Part shown: positions 18,755 through 27,812 of the stretch, piece after piece | How positions within the stretch are numbered: the stretch's first letter is position 1 | Layout of the letters: every line of letters starts with the position of its first letter | Source: Rhodanobacter sp. C05 | Lineage (GTDB): Bacteria; Pseudomonadota; Gammaproteobacteria; Xanthomonadales; Rhodanobacteraceae | DNA length: 64,000 nt | Reading direction: 5' to 3' | Assembly: GCF_002001165.1 (NCBI RefSeq) | Contig: NZ_MUNQ01000026.1 | Span: forward strand, 185,988 to 249,987 | Program-made: the position numbers and the translations under genes | The notes under the pieces: generated by a model | Told to the model about the DNA's origin: nothing | Databases searched by the model: none | What the model saw: the letters and a program-made list of their open reading frames with translations, nothing else

Positions 18755-20008
18755 ATGCTTTACCAAATTCACGAATGGCAGCGCGCCTTCCTCGGCCCGC
18801 TGAGTTATTTCGCGCAAGCCAACGCGAGCATGCTCAACGACAACAGCAGCCCGTTTGCGCAACTGCCTGGCTCCCAGCGCATGGCCGCTGGTTACGAATT
18901 GATCCACCGGCTCGGCAAGGACTACGAGAAGCCCGAATTCGGCATCCACATCGCCACGGCGCACGATCACGAGATCGCGGTGATCGAACGTGTCGCGCTG
19001 GCCAAGCCGTTCTGCCAGCTCAAGCGCTTCAAGCGCTTCAGCGACGATCCGGGCACCATCGAGAAGATGAAGACCGACCCGGTGGTGCTGGTGGTCGCGC
19101 CGCTGTCCGGCCATCACGCCACCCTGTTGCGCGACACGGTGCGCACGCTGTTGCGCGACCACAAGGTGTACATCACCGACTGGGTCGACGCGCGCATGGT
19201 GCCGACGGCCGAAGGCACGTTCGGCCTGGACGACTACATCGCCTATGTCGAGGAATTCATCCGGCATATCGGCGCAAGCTCATTGCATGTGATCTCGGTG
19301 TGCCAACCCACCGTGCCGGTATTGGCGGCAGTGTCGCTGATGGCCGCGCGCGGCGAAGACACGCCGCGCAGCCTGACCATGATGGGCGGCCCGATCGATA
19401 CGCGGCGCAGCCCCACCAGCGTCGACAACCTGGCCACCAACCAGCCGCTGTCGTGGTTCAGGGGCAACGTGATCCACACCGTGCCACCGAATTATCCGGG
19501 TCGCGGCCGCGAGGTCTACCCCGGCTTCCTGCAGCATGCAGGATTCATCGCGATGAACCCGGGTCGCCACCTCAACTCGCATTGGGATTTCTACCAGGAC
19601 CTGGTGCGCGGCGACCTCGACGATGCCGAGTCGCACCGCAAGTTCTACGACGAATACAACGCCGTGCTCGACATGCCTGCGGAGTTCTATCTCGACACCA
19701 TCGAGAAGGTGTTCCAGCAGTTCCTGCTGCCACGCGGACTGTGGGACGTCGCTGGCGAGCGGGTGAATCCGGCCGCGATCAAGCGCAGTGCCCTGCTGAC
19801 CATCGAGGGCGAGCTGGACGACATCTCCGGCCTCGGCCAGACCCAGGCTGCGCATGACCTGTGCAGCGGTGTCCCGGCCTCGCGGCGCGCGCACCAGGTG
19901 ATCGCAGGCGCCGGCCATTACGGCATCTTCAGCGGCCGGCGCTGGCGCGAGACGGTCTACCCGCAGGTGCGCGACTTCATCCGCAAGTTCGATCGTCCGA
20001 CGCGCTGA
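18755..20008 (+). CDS. phaZ: Intracellular polyhydroxyalkanoate depolymerase
   Basis: 417 residues, the size of the Ralstonia PhaZ1 family that mobilises intracellular PHB granules. The nucleophile is a Cys in a lipase-box-like VCQPTVP near residue 183, with the other triad residues in GELDDISG and GAGHYGIFSGRRW. The N-terminal LYQIHEWQRAFLGPL is also typical. No signal peptide, which fits a granule-bound cytoplasmic enzyme. A TAAGAT -10-like box lies at 18716-18721, giving a short leader. No phaC, phaB or phasin gene is within the window. Confidence 0.94.
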   Translation: MLYQIHEWQRAFLGPLSYFAQANASMLNDNSSPFAQLPGSQRMAAGYELIHRLGKDYEKPEFGIHIATAHDHEIAVIERVALAKPFCQLKRFKRFSDDPGTIEKMKTDPVVLVVAPLSGHHATLLRDTVRTLLRDHKVYITDWVDARMVPTAEGTFGLDDYIAYVEEFIRHIGASSLHVISVCQPTVPVLAAVSLMAARGEDTPRSLTMMGGPIDTRRSPTSVDNLATNQPLSWFRGNVIHTVPPNYPGRGREVYPGFLQHAGFIAMNPGRHLNSHWDFYQDLVRGDLDDAESHRKFYDEYNAVLDMPAEFYLDTIEKVFQQFLLPRGLWDVAGERVNPAAIKRSALLTIEGELDDISGLGQTQAAHDLCSGVPASRRAHQVIAGAGHYGIFSGRRWRETVYPQVRDFIRKFDRPTR

Positions 20009-20029
20009 CCTCACACAAATCCGCCATGA

Positions 20030-20051
20030 TTCCCCGTGCCTTGCACGGGAA
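20030..20051 (+). promoter_or_regulatory. Small hairpin in the glsA leader
   Basis: An inverted repeat (TTCCCCGTGC / GCACGGGAA with one bulged C, 3-base loop) ends 12 bases before the glsA ATG. Its right arm contains GGGAAG, the only purine-rich stretch that could act as a ribosome site, so folding could hide it. It could equally be a weak phaZ terminator, although there is no T-run. Function is inference. Confidence 0.3.
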
Positions 20052-20063
20052 GTACGCATAGCC

Positions 20064-20981
20064 ATGCCTGACTATCAAGCCATCCTGGATGAGATCCGCG
20101 ACGAGGTGCAGCCGCTGCTAGTGCAGGGCCACGTGGCGGACTACATACCGCGCCTGGCCTGCGTGCCGCGCGAGAAATTCGGCATGGCGGTGGTCACGCT
20201 CGATGGCCAGCTCTACCAGACCGGTGATGCCGCTGAAGCGTTTTCGATACAGAGTATCTCCAAGGTGTACACGCTGACCCTGGCGCTGCAGTCCATCGGT
20301 GACAAACTGTGGCAGCGGGTGGGCCGCGAACCTTCCGGCAACGCGTTCAATTCACTGGTGCAGCTGGAGCTGGAAAACGGACTGCCGCGCAATCCTTTCA
20401 TCAATGCGGGCGCGTTGGTGGTCGCCGATGTAGTGCTCGCCACGCGGAAAGATCCGCGCGCGCAACTGCTGGCTGCGATCCGCGGCTGCAGCGGCAATCC
20501 CGACATACGCGACGATCCGGAAGTCGCGCTGTCGGAGAAAGCCAACGGTTTCCGCAATGCTGCACTGGCCAATTTCATCCGCAGTTTCGGCAACCTCGAG
20601 CATGCGATCGACGACATCCTGGACTTCTACTTCTTCCAGTGCTCGCTGGCGATGAGTTGCGTGGACCTGGCACGCGGATTCCTGTTCCTGGCCAATCAGG
20701 GTCGTTGCCCGTGGAGCGGCACCAACATTCTCTCGACCGACCAGGCCAAACGCATCAATGCATTGATGCTGACCTGCGGCACCTATGACGCGGCCGGCGA
20801 TTTCGCCTATCAGGTAGGCATCCCGGGCAAGAGCGGTGTCGGTGGCGGCATTGTCGGAGTCATCCCGAACCAGCTGGCGGTGGCGGTATGGTCGCCGGCG
20901 CTCAACGCCAAGGGCAACTCATTGGCTGGCAGTGCCGCACTGGAGCGTTTTACGGCCAAGACCGGGCTGTCGATCTTCTAG
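20064..20981 (+). CDS. glsA: Glutaminase
   Basis: 305 residues, the normal length for the bacterial glutaminase family. It hydrolyses glutamine to glutamate and ammonia in the cytoplasm. The beta-lactamase-like active site is visible: the Ser and Lys of SISK at about 63-66 (FSIQSISKVYTL), then NPFINAGALVV, SYFF-type FYFFQCSLAMS, ANQGRCPWSG and the C-terminal GIPGKSGVGGGIV. It follows phaZ by 55 bases and converges on the carboxypeptidase gene. Confidence 0.96.
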   Translation: MPDYQAILDEIRDEVQPLLVQGHVADYIPRLACVPREKFGMAVVTLDGQLYQTGDAAEAFSIQSISKVYTLTLALQSIGDKLWQRVGREPSGNAFNSLVQLELENGLPRNPFINAGALVVADVVLATRKDPRAQLLAAIRGCSGNPDIRDDPEVALSEKANGFRNAALANFIRSFGNLEHAIDDILDFYFFQCSLAMSCVDLARGFLFLANQGRCPWSGTNILSTDQAKRINALMLTCGTYDAAGDFAYQVGIPGKSGVGGGIVGVIPNQLAVAVWSPALNAKGNSLAGSAALERFTAKTGLSIF

Positions 20982-21017
20982 TCAGCAGCAACCGGAATGC
21001 GAAACCATGCGACGATC

Positions 21018-22142
21018 TCAGCGGCTCGATGCCACGACCACCGGCTTCTTGGCATTGCGGTGGGCGAGCCTGCTCGCGCCGCGCACAGGATGGGGATGAG
21101 CCGCCACGTTGCGGTGCGTACAGGTGATGCCCCGGTGCGGAGTACAGACACGCGCAACAGGAACGGATCTGCCATGGCGACGGTGGTGATGCTGCGGCGA
21201 CGGCATGGTTTCCTCGGCCTCGGCACTACCGATGGGCGACAACGCAGCCAGAACGCGGCGCGCCACGCTGCTACGCGCACCACCGGCCTGAGCGACGAGT
21301 GTCGCCGGGGTCTGGCGATGATCGAAACCATCGTCCAATAGTCGCGCCATCAATTGGTCGCGAGCCGCCGCGGTACGACCGCCCATCACCACGGCAAACA
21401 GACGTTGGCCATCCCTGACGGCGGTCGAGGCGAGATTGAAGCCTGACGCATCGGTGAAGCCGGTTTTCAGCCCGTCCATACCCGGGTAGCGATCCATCAA
21501 ATGGTTGTGGCCACGCACGAGCCGCCCACGGAACATGAATTCCTTGGTCGCGAAATAGGGCGTGTCCTGCGGAAAATCGTGATACAGCGCGATGGCCAGC
21601 TTGGCCATGTCGCGCGTCGTCGTCGCGTCATCCGGGTCGGGCAAGCCGGAGGCATTGCCGAAACGGGTATCGGCCATGCCAATGCGCAGCGCTTGCGCAT
21701 TCATCAATTCGACGAAGTGGCTCTCGGAGCCACCGAGATCTTCAGCGATCACGGTCGCCGCATCATTGGCCGATTTCGTGACCATGCCGAGGATGCAGTC
21801 ACGCACCGAGATCGTCTGACCCGCACGCAGGCCGAGCTTGGTCGGCGCCTTCGCTGCCGCCCAGGCCGAAACCGGCAAAAGTTGATCGACCTTCAGCTTG
21901 CCATTCTGCAGCGCCTGAAAGGTGAGGTAGAGCGTCATCATCTTGGCCAGCGAAGCCGGATGGTTCTGCTCATCGGCATTCACCGCACTGAGAACCTGGC
22001 CAGTCGCCGGATCGACGACAATGGCGGCGTAGCCGGCATGTGCCACACCCATGAAACTGCTGAAGACAGCCAGGATCACCGCCGCAAACATGCCTCGCAG
22101 TCGGTGCAGCGACCGTCCTGGCTTTATGAACTTGATAGCCAA
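21018..22142 (-). CDS. dacA: D-alanyl-D-alanine carboxypeptidase (PBP5-like)
   Basis: About 374 residues from a TTG at 22142 that has GGGG seven bases upstream; an ATG at 22193 is in frame but has no ribosome site and would give an overlong signal. A basic N-region and a hydrophobic core (GMFAAVILAVFSSFMGVAHA) form the export signal. Catalytic motifs are complete: SLAKMMT (SxxK) near 63, SAND (SxN) near 125 and KTGFTDASG near 225. It trims pentapeptides of periplasmic peptidoglycan. The usual PBP5 C-terminal beta domain and amphipathic anchor are not recognisable; instead the last 80 or so residues are rich in His, Arg and Pro (HHHRRHGR). Symbol by family; dacA versus dacC type is not resolved. 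Confidence 0.85.
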   Translation of the reverse strand: MAIKFIKPGRSLHRLRGMFAAVILAVFSSFMGVAHAGYAAIVVDPATGQVLSAVNADEQNHPASLAKMMTLYLTFQALQNGKLKVDQLLPVSAWAAAKAPTKLGLRAGQTISVRDCILGMVTKSANDAATVIAEDLGGSESHFVELMNAQALRIGMADTRFGNASGLPDPDDATTTRDMAKLAIALYHDFPQDTPYFATKEFMFRGRLVRGHNHLMDRYPGMDGLKTGFTDASGFNLASTAVRDGQRLFAVVMGGRTAAARDQLMARLLDDGFDHRQTPATLVAQAGGARSSVARRVLAALSPIGSAEAEETMPSPQHHHRRHGRSVPVARVCTPHRGITCTHRNVAAHPHPVRGASRLAHRNAKKPVVVASSR

Positions 22143-22413
22143 CCTGTCACCCCGTTCCTGAACTGCAACATCGCCGCACGTGGGCGCGAACATAATGCAT
22201 AGTCGCCGGAATATCCATAGGTAATGCGCGAACTTCCCTTACCAACCATATGTTTTTGAATAGGTTGTTAGATTCGTGTAATTCGTCGATATCAGGTGCT
22301 GAGTGTATTTGTCGCGACGGATGTCTTGCCCGGTGCGGGTACTCCGACCTTTCGCGATCCATAAATCCCGCACACCTGTTGCCGGCTGAGACAGCTTTCA
22401 ACAAGCCAGCCGC

Positions 22414-22419
22414 TACAAT
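22414..22419 (+). promoter_or_regulatory. -10 box of uup (possible leaderless start)
   Basis: TACAAT ends seven bases before the uup ATG at 22426, so the expected transcription start falls on or next to the start codon. No ribosome site lies between them. No convincing -35 element is seen. The same spacing is found before thiS. Confidence 0.45.
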
Positions 22420-22425
22420 GGGCGG

Positions 22426-24309
22426 ATGTCTCTTATCCAATTGCAACGCGTCGACTTCAGTATCGGCGGCCCTCTCCTGCTCGAACACGTTGATCTGTCG
22501 ATCGAAACGAACGAGCGTGTATGCATCGTCGGCCGCAACGGCGAAGGCAAATCCACCCTGATGAAGCTGATCGACGGCGAGCTGCATGCCGACGACGGCG
22601 AAGTGCGCGTGCAGAACGGCGTGGTGATCGCACGGATGGCGCAGGAGGTGCCGCAAGACACCGCCGGCAACGTGTTCGACGTGGTTTCCGAAGGTCTCGG
22701 CGATCTCGGTCACCTGCTGGCGCGTTATCACCACCTGCTGCATGAACTGCACACCCAGGCCGATTTCGACGCTCTGGGCGAAGTACAACATCAGATCGAG
22801 GCGCAGCACGGCTGGGATCTGGATCGCCGTGTCACCGAGGTGCTGACCAAGCTGGAACTACCGGCCGAGACCGACTTCGCTGCGCTGTCCGGCGGCATGA
22901 AGCGCCGCGTGCTGCTGGCGCAGGCGCTGGTGCGCAAACCCGATGTGCTGCTGCTGGACGAGCCGACCAACCATCTGGACATCGAAGCGATCGGCTGGCT
23001 GGAGAACTTCCTCAAGCAGTTCGCCGGCAGCATCATCTTCGTCACCCATGACCGCAGCTTCCTGCGCGCGCTGGCCACCCGCATCGTCGAGATCGACCGT
23101 GGCTCGTTGACCGACTGGCCGGGCGACTACGACAACTACCTGCGTCGGCGCGAGGAGCGGTTGCACGCCGAGTCGCAGGCGAACGCGCTGTTCGACAAGA
23201 AGCTGGCACAGGAGGAGGTGTGGATCCGTCAGGGCATCAAGGCCCGGCGCACCCGCAACGAAGGCCGCGTGCGTGCGCTGAAAGCGCTGCGCAACGAACG
23301 CGCCGAGCGACGCAATCTCGGCGGCAACGCGAAGATGACGCTGGCTACCGCGCAGGCATCGGGCAAGAAGGTGATCGACCTCAAGCACGTGCATCAGGCT
23401 TATGGCGGCCGCGTGCTGATCGACGACCTGTCCACCACCATCATGCGCGGCGACCGCATCGGCATCATCGGACCGAACGGCGCCGGCAAGAGCACCCTGC
23501 TCAAGATCATGCTGGGCGAACTGCAGCCGCAACGCGGCGAAGCGGAAATGGGCACCAGCATCCAGGTCGCCTACTTCGACCAGCATCGCCTGCAGCTCAA
23601 CAACGAACTCAATGCGCTGGACAACGTGGCCGAAGGCCGCGAGTTCATCGAGCTCAATGGGCAGCGCAAGCACATCGTGGGTTACCTGCAGGACTTCCTG
23701 TTCTCGCCCGAGCGTTCCCGCGCGCCGATCACCCGCTTGTCCGGCGGCGAACGCAATCGCCTGCTGCTGGCCAAGCTGTTCGCGCAGCCATCCAACCTGC
23801 TGGTGATGGATGAGCCGACCAACGACCTCGACGTCGAAACCCTCGAGCTGCTGGAAGAACTGCTGACCGACTACCAGGGCACCCTGCTGCTGGTTTCGCA
23901 CGATCGCGCCTTCCTCGACAACGTGGTCTCCAGCACCCTGGTGCTGGAAGGCAACGGCCAGATCGGCGAGTACATCGGCGGCTACTCCGATTGGCTGCGT
24001 CAACGACCGGCAGCGGCCACGGCAGTCGCTGCCGCGGCCGCCAAACCGGGGCTGACCCGCAACGAGCCCACACCGACAGCAGCGCCAGCCAAGCGAAAGC
24101 TGAGCTTCAAGGATCAACGCGAACTGGATCAACTACCCGCCCGCATCGAACAACTCGAGACCGCGATCGCTGCGCATGGCGAGGCAATGACCGCACCGGA
24201 GTTCTTCAAGCAGGACAGCGTGGCGATTACCAAGGCCAACGATGCGGTCGCCAAGTTGCAGGTAGAGCTGGAAACGGCCTATGCACGCTGGACCGAACTG
24301 GACGCCTGA
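22426..24309 (+). CDS. uup: ABC-F ATPase Uup
   Basis: 627 residues without membrane segments: two ABC ATPase domains joined by a linker, and a C-terminal coiled-coil extension (residues about 550-627), the plan of Uup. Walker A motifs GRNGEGKST near 36 and GPNGAGKST near 348, signature LSGGMKRR and LSGGERNR, and Walker B LLLDEPTNHLD and LVMDEPTNDLD are all intact. ABC-F proteins act on ribosomes; Uup is also linked to precise excision of transposons. The C-terminus binds nucleic acid in E. coli Uup. It is divergent from dacA, with an AT-rich 280-base region between. Confidence 0.95.
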   Translation: MSLIQLQRVDFSIGGPLLLEHVDLSIETNERVCIVGRNGEGKSTLMKLIDGELHADDGEVRVQNGVVIARMAQEVPQDTAGNVFDVVSEGLGDLGHLLARYHHLLHELHTQADFDALGEVQHQIEAQHGWDLDRRVTEVLTKLELPAETDFAALSGGMKRRVLLAQALVRKPDVLLLDEPTNHLDIEAIGWLENFLKQFAGSIIFVTHDRSFLRALATRIVEIDRGSLTDWPGDYDNYLRRREERLHAESQANALFDKKLAQEEVWIRQGIKARRTRNEGRVRALKALRNERAERRNLGGNAKMTLATAQASGKKVIDLKHVHQAYGGRVLIDDLSTTIMRGDRIGIIGPNGAGKSTLLKIMLGELQPQRGEAEMGTSIQVAYFDQHRLQLNNELNALDNVAEGREFIELNGQRKHIVGYLQDFLFSPERSRAPITRLSGGERNRLLLAKLFAQPSNLLVMDEPTNDLDVETLELLEELLTDYQGTLLLVSHDRAFLDNVVSSTLVLEGNGQIGEYIGGYSDWLRQRPAAATAVAAAAAKPGLTRNEPTPTAAPAKRKLSFKDQRELDQLPARIEQLETAIAAHGEAMTAPEFFKQDSVAITKANDAVAKLQVELETAYARWTELDA

Positions 24310-24327
24310 CATTGCATGTCAACATAT

Positions 24328-24828
24328 TCAGTGGCCGGCAGCCTTGAGTTCTCGCTGTAATGCAGCGCGAAGGCTGCCACCTTCCCAACCCGCCGAATCC
24401 ACGTTGTCCACACGCCAGCCTGCTGGCGTAAGAAGCAGCTCCAGGTGCAACGAGACGTCGCGATCAAGATTGTGAAATCTCACTTCAGCGACGAGCCGAT
24501 TCTGACCAGACGGTCGTAGCGCAAGCCTTACCGCATTGATCTCGAAGTCCTGGCAATCGCATAACGGATCACCATCGATCAGCCCAACTTCGCCCGGGCC
24601 GGCAGCCTGTTGATCGGCGCGCATCAGTGCCAGCAGCGACGCCGTGTAGACGGCCTTGCTGTCCGTCCCGACACCTTCACCATCCTTGCGGTAGTGGGCA
24701 TAGATGCCACGCACGAAGCGTTCAGCGGCCGCCGTACCCTGCATGTCCTGCGCCGGCCGATCCGCGGCAAGCACGGCACTTGTGATGCCCACCGCGACAA
24801 CCAGTCCCAGCACCATTTTCCTGATCAT
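24328..24828 (-). CDS. Secreted DUF3828-like protein
   Basis: 166 residues with a signal peptide (VLGLVVAVGITSAVLAADR, cleavage near 22). The mature part opens with AERFVRGIYAHYRKDG and contains CDCQDFEI and a C-terminal LLLTPAGWRVDNVDS strand, the layout of small periplasmic DUF3828 proteins, for which no activity is known. GAGG lies about nine bases before the ATG. It converges on uup with an 18-base gap and follows ppc on the same strand. Confidence 0.7.
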   Translation of the reverse strand: MIRKMVLGLVVAVGITSAVLAADRPAQDMQGTAAAERFVRGIYAHYRKDGEGVGTDSKAVYTASLLALMRADQQAAGPGEVGLIDGDPLCDCQDFEINAVRLALRPSGQNRLVAEVRFHNLDRDVSLHLELLLTPAGWRVDNVDSAGWEGGSLRAALQRELKAAGH

Positions 24829-24888
24829 GGCTGCAACCCTCGTTGTGGCAGTGACCTGCCATCGTGAGTGTAGTCCTGCAACAAGCCC

Positions 24889-27594
24889 TCAACCGGTGTT
24901 CTGCAGACCCTGCGACACACCATTGACGCAGGCGACCAGCGCCTGCAGCAGCGCATCGTCCTTGCCATCGCCGGCGCGCCAGCGATGCAACAGATCAACT
25001 TGCATGAGACTCATCGGATCGACATAAGGGTTGCGCAGGCGGATCGACGCGGAGAGGCGTGGATCGCCCTGCAGCAGGGCATTGCTCTTCTTGAGCTGCA
25101 GCAGCCAATGCTGGGTGCGCTCGAACTCGCGGCGAATCAGGTCGAAAAACTCGTCGTGCAATGGGCCTGACAGTTTCGAGAACGCCTCGGCGATATCCAG
25201 ATCGCACTTGGCCAGCACCATCTCGACGTCATCCAGCAGGTTGCTGAAGAACGGCCAGTCGCGCGCCATCTCGGCCAGTTCCGCCTCGCCGAATTCGGCA
25301 GCGCCCTGCTCCAGTGCTGTGCCCAGACCGTACCAGCCGGTGATGATCGAGCGACACTGGGTCCAGGCGAAGACCCATGGGATCGCGCGCAAATCCTGGA
25401 CACCGCGCATGCTGCGTCGGCTGGCCGGGCGCGAGCCCAGGGTCATCCGCTCGATCACGTCGATCGGCGTGGCATGCCGGAAGTAGTCGACGAAGTGTTC
25501 GCGTTCGACGAAGGCGCGGTAGGCCTGGCGGCTGTTCACCGACAACCGGTTCATCTGTTCGCGCCAGCGCTCCTCGCGTGATTCGGTCTCGCGCGGGCGC
25601 AGGCTGGCGCGCAGCACCGCGCCCACGGTCTGCTCCAGGTTGCGCAGTGCCAGCGCGCGGATGCCGTACTTGCGATGGATCACCTCGCCCTGCTCGGTCA
25701 CCCGCAGCACACCGGCGACCGCACCGCGCGGAGACGACATCAGCGCCGGCGTGATGCGCGCGCCGCCGCGGCTGGCCGAGCCGCCGCGGCCATGGAAGAA
25801 CGCCAGCTGGATGCCGGCCGCATTCGCCACCTCCAGCAACTCCACCTGGGCGCGCTGCAGGCCCCAGCGCGAAGCCAGCGTGCCGCCGTCCTTGCCGCTG
25901 TCGGAATAACCGAGCATCACCCACTGCTGATCGTTGCGCGAGACCAGATGCTGCCGATAGACCGGATCGACAAGCAGCGCGCGAAGGGTGGCCGGTGCGT
26001 TCTTCAAATCGTCGACGGTCTCGAACAACGGCGCGATGTTGAGCGGAACGTTGCCGTTTTCGACGAGGCCACCGTATCGTGCCAGTGCCAACACCGCCAG
26101 CACATCGGCGGCCGAGCGCGTCATGCTGATGATGTACAGGCCGACGGCTTCGCTGCCGTAACGACGACGAGCGTCGCCGAGGGTGGCGAACACGTCGTAA
26201 AGCGAGGTGACCACATCGACATGACTGATCGGAAAGAGCGCGCCACCACTGGCGTAGTCGCGCAGCTGTTGCGTGCGCGCCTCGGATGCGAGTTGCGGCC
26301 ATCGCGAATTGCCGAGCAGCGCCGCCAGCGCGTCATCGTGCACACGCGAATCCTGCCGCACGTCCAGCCGCGCCAGGTGCAGGCCGAACGTGCGCACACG
26401 GCGGATCAAACGCTGCACGGCGTAGGCACCCGCATGCAAGCCGTGATGATCGACCAGGCTCCTGACGATCAGCTGCAGGTCGTCGAGCAGTTCGGCAACG
26501 GACGTATAGCCTTCCGGATGACTTTCTTCACGAGTGGCTTCGAGGCGGCCACCGATCACCGTCAACAGGCATCGATACGGCATGTCGGCATGTCGTGGCC
26601 GTATCGTTTTCGTGGCTGCGGGAAAGCGTGCACGGTAGTCGTCCAGACGCTGCTGCAGCTCCGTGTCGACGGCCACGCGGCTTTCAGTCTGGCTGAGCAG
26701 GCGCGCCAACCCCGCCACATCGGCCACGTAATGCTCGATCACGTGTGCGCGCTGGGTGGCCAGGCTGGCGGCGATGGTGGCAGCGCCGACGTTCGGATTG
26801 CCGTCCATGTCGCCACCGACCCAGGTCGCGAAGCCGAGCAGCTGTGGCAGTTTCGCCGCCACGCCGTAGACCGTCTGCAGTGCCTCGGCCAGCGACTCGA
26901 AGAGCGCCGGCACGATGCGATAGATCGGATTGGCCAGATAGAAGCCCACATGATGGTGCTCGTCCTGCACGGTGGGCCGCACCGGCGACGCCTCGGCGGT
27001 CTGCCAACCGGAGGACAGCGCCATGTAGATGCGATCGTCGTCCTCCTTGCGCTCCTGCGGCGTGCGGTTCTGATCGAAGCCGTCGATCAACGAACGCACG
27101 ATCGCCTGCTCCTTTTCCAGCAGCGAGCGGCGCACCGCCTCGGTAGGATGCGCCGTGAACACCGGCTCGATCCACAACCGGTCCAGCCAGCCGATCAGCT
27201 CGTCCGCGCCAACACCCTGGGCCTTCAACTGGCCCAGCACATCAAGCAGCGATTCCGGCTGCGGCGCACTGCCCTCGCGCTGGTAATCGCGGCGGCGACG
27301 GATGCGGTGCACCCGCTCAGCCGTGTTCACCGCCTGGAAATAGGTAGCGAAAGCGCGTGCCAGCGCTTCGGCATCCTCGGCCTCCAGGCCGGCCAGCGAA
27401 TCGGCCAGCTCATCGACTGTGGCACCTTCACGCCGTCGGCGGATCGCCGCAAGACGTACCTGTTCGACCCGTTCGAAAAAAGCTTCACCGCCCTGTTCGG
27501 CCAGCATGCGCCCGACCATCGCGCCAAGCCGGCTGACGTCCTCGCGCAACGGGCCGTCGTGCGACAGGAATTCGGGTTCGCGGCTTACTTCCAC
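24889..27594 (-). CDS. ppc: Phosphoenolpyruvate carboxylase
   Basis: 901 residues from a GTG at 27594 with CTGGAG seven bases upstream. The longer ORF up to 27810 overlaps the ahcY riboswitch and does not resemble the family. The enzyme carboxylates PEP to oxaloacetate, an anaplerotic step. Catalytic motifs are present: TAHPTEAVRRS (catalytic His), GYSDSGKDGG (Lys), FHGRGGSASRGG (Arg-rich loop) and the C-terminal end NTG. The enzyme is cytosolic and allosteric in most bacteria. Confidence 0.95.
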   Translation of the reverse strand: MEVSREPEFLSHDGPLREDVSRLGAMVGRMLAEQGGEAFFERVEQVRLAAIRRRREGATVDELADSLAGLEAEDAEALARAFATYFQAVNTAERVHRIRRRRDYQREGSAPQPESLLDVLGQLKAQGVGADELIGWLDRLWIEPVFTAHPTEAVRRSLLEKEQAIVRSLIDGFDQNRTPQERKEDDDRIYMALSSGWQTAEASPVRPTVQDEHHHVGFYLANPIYRIVPALFESLAEALQTVYGVAAKLPQLLGFATWVGGDMDGNPNVGAATIAASLATQRAHVIEHYVADVAGLARLLSQTESRVAVDTELQQRLDDYRARFPAATKTIRPRHADMPYRCLLTVIGGRLEATREESHPEGYTSVAELLDDLQLIVRSLVDHHGLHAGAYAVQRLIRRVRTFGLHLARLDVRQDSRVHDDALAALLGNSRWPQLASEARTQQLRDYASGGALFPISHVDVVTSLYDVFATLGDARRRYGSEAVGLYIISMTRSAADVLAVLALARYGGLVENGNVPLNIAPLFETVDDLKNAPATLRALLVDPVYRQHLVSRNDQQWVMLGYSDSGKDGGTLASRWGLQRAQVELLEVANAAGIQLAFFHGRGGSASRGGARITPALMSSPRGAVAGVLRVTEQGEVIHRKYGIRALALRNLEQTVGAVLRASLRPRETESREERWREQMNRLSVNSRQAYRAFVEREHFVDYFRHATPIDVIERMTLGSRPASRRSMRGVQDLRAIPWVFAWTQCRSIITGWYGLGTALEQGAAEFGEAELAEMARDWPFFSNLLDDVEMVLAKCDLDIAEAFSKLSGPLHDEFFDLIRREFERTQHWLLQLKKSNALLQGDPRLSASIRLRNPYVDPMSLMQVDLLHRWRAGDGKDDALLQALVACVNGVSQGLQNTG

Positions 27595-27669
27595 GTGGTG
27601 ACTCCAGTGCAAGGTGAACAGCCAGACTAACCAATCGCGGCGCAGGAGGCATCCCGGCGCGTCTCCCGC

Positions 27670-27675
27670 TACAAT
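27670..27675 (+). promoter_or_regulatory. -10 box of ahcY
   Basis: TACAAT sits about 18 bases before the first paired base of the SAH riboswitch, which places the transcript start just before the aptamer. No clear -35 hexamer is seen in the ppc-ahcY gap. Confidence 0.5.
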
Positions 27676-27690
27676 AGCGGGCTTGTACTG

Positions 27691-27785
27691 CCCGCCGAGG
27701 GGCGCTGCGACCGTTCCATCACGCGGAGTCATCCGTCGTCGGGAAACGGCCAGGCTCGGCGCGGCACGTTCCACAACGGCGCCCG
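27691..27785 (+). promoter_or_regulatory. SAH (S-adenosylhomocysteine) riboswitch
   Basis: The leader carries the conserved SAH aptamer core: GCCGAGGGGCGCTGC at 27694-27708, then CAGGCTCGGC at 27751-27760 and AACGGCGCCC at 27775-27784. GGGCGC near 27700 pairs with GGCGCC at the 3' end (P1), and CCGAG pairs with CTCGG (P2). The known class binds SAH and switches on SAH hydrolase genes in proteobacteria. The ribosome site CCGGAG at 27801 follows about 16 bases after P1, so control of translation start by P1 and the sequence up to the ribosome site is plausible. Confidence 0.9.
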
Positions 27786-27812
27786 GTTGATTGTCACTAA
27801 CCGGAGACATTT

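Noticed and set aside
24843..24864. A 13-base match to the dyad at 37397
   Set aside because: One half-site only; a match of this size is expected by chance among all pairs in 64 kb.
27595..27810. N-terminal 72-residue extension of PEP carboxylase
   Set aside because: It would be antisense to the SAH riboswitch and the ahcY promoter and does not resemble the family; the GTG at 27594 has a good ribosome site.
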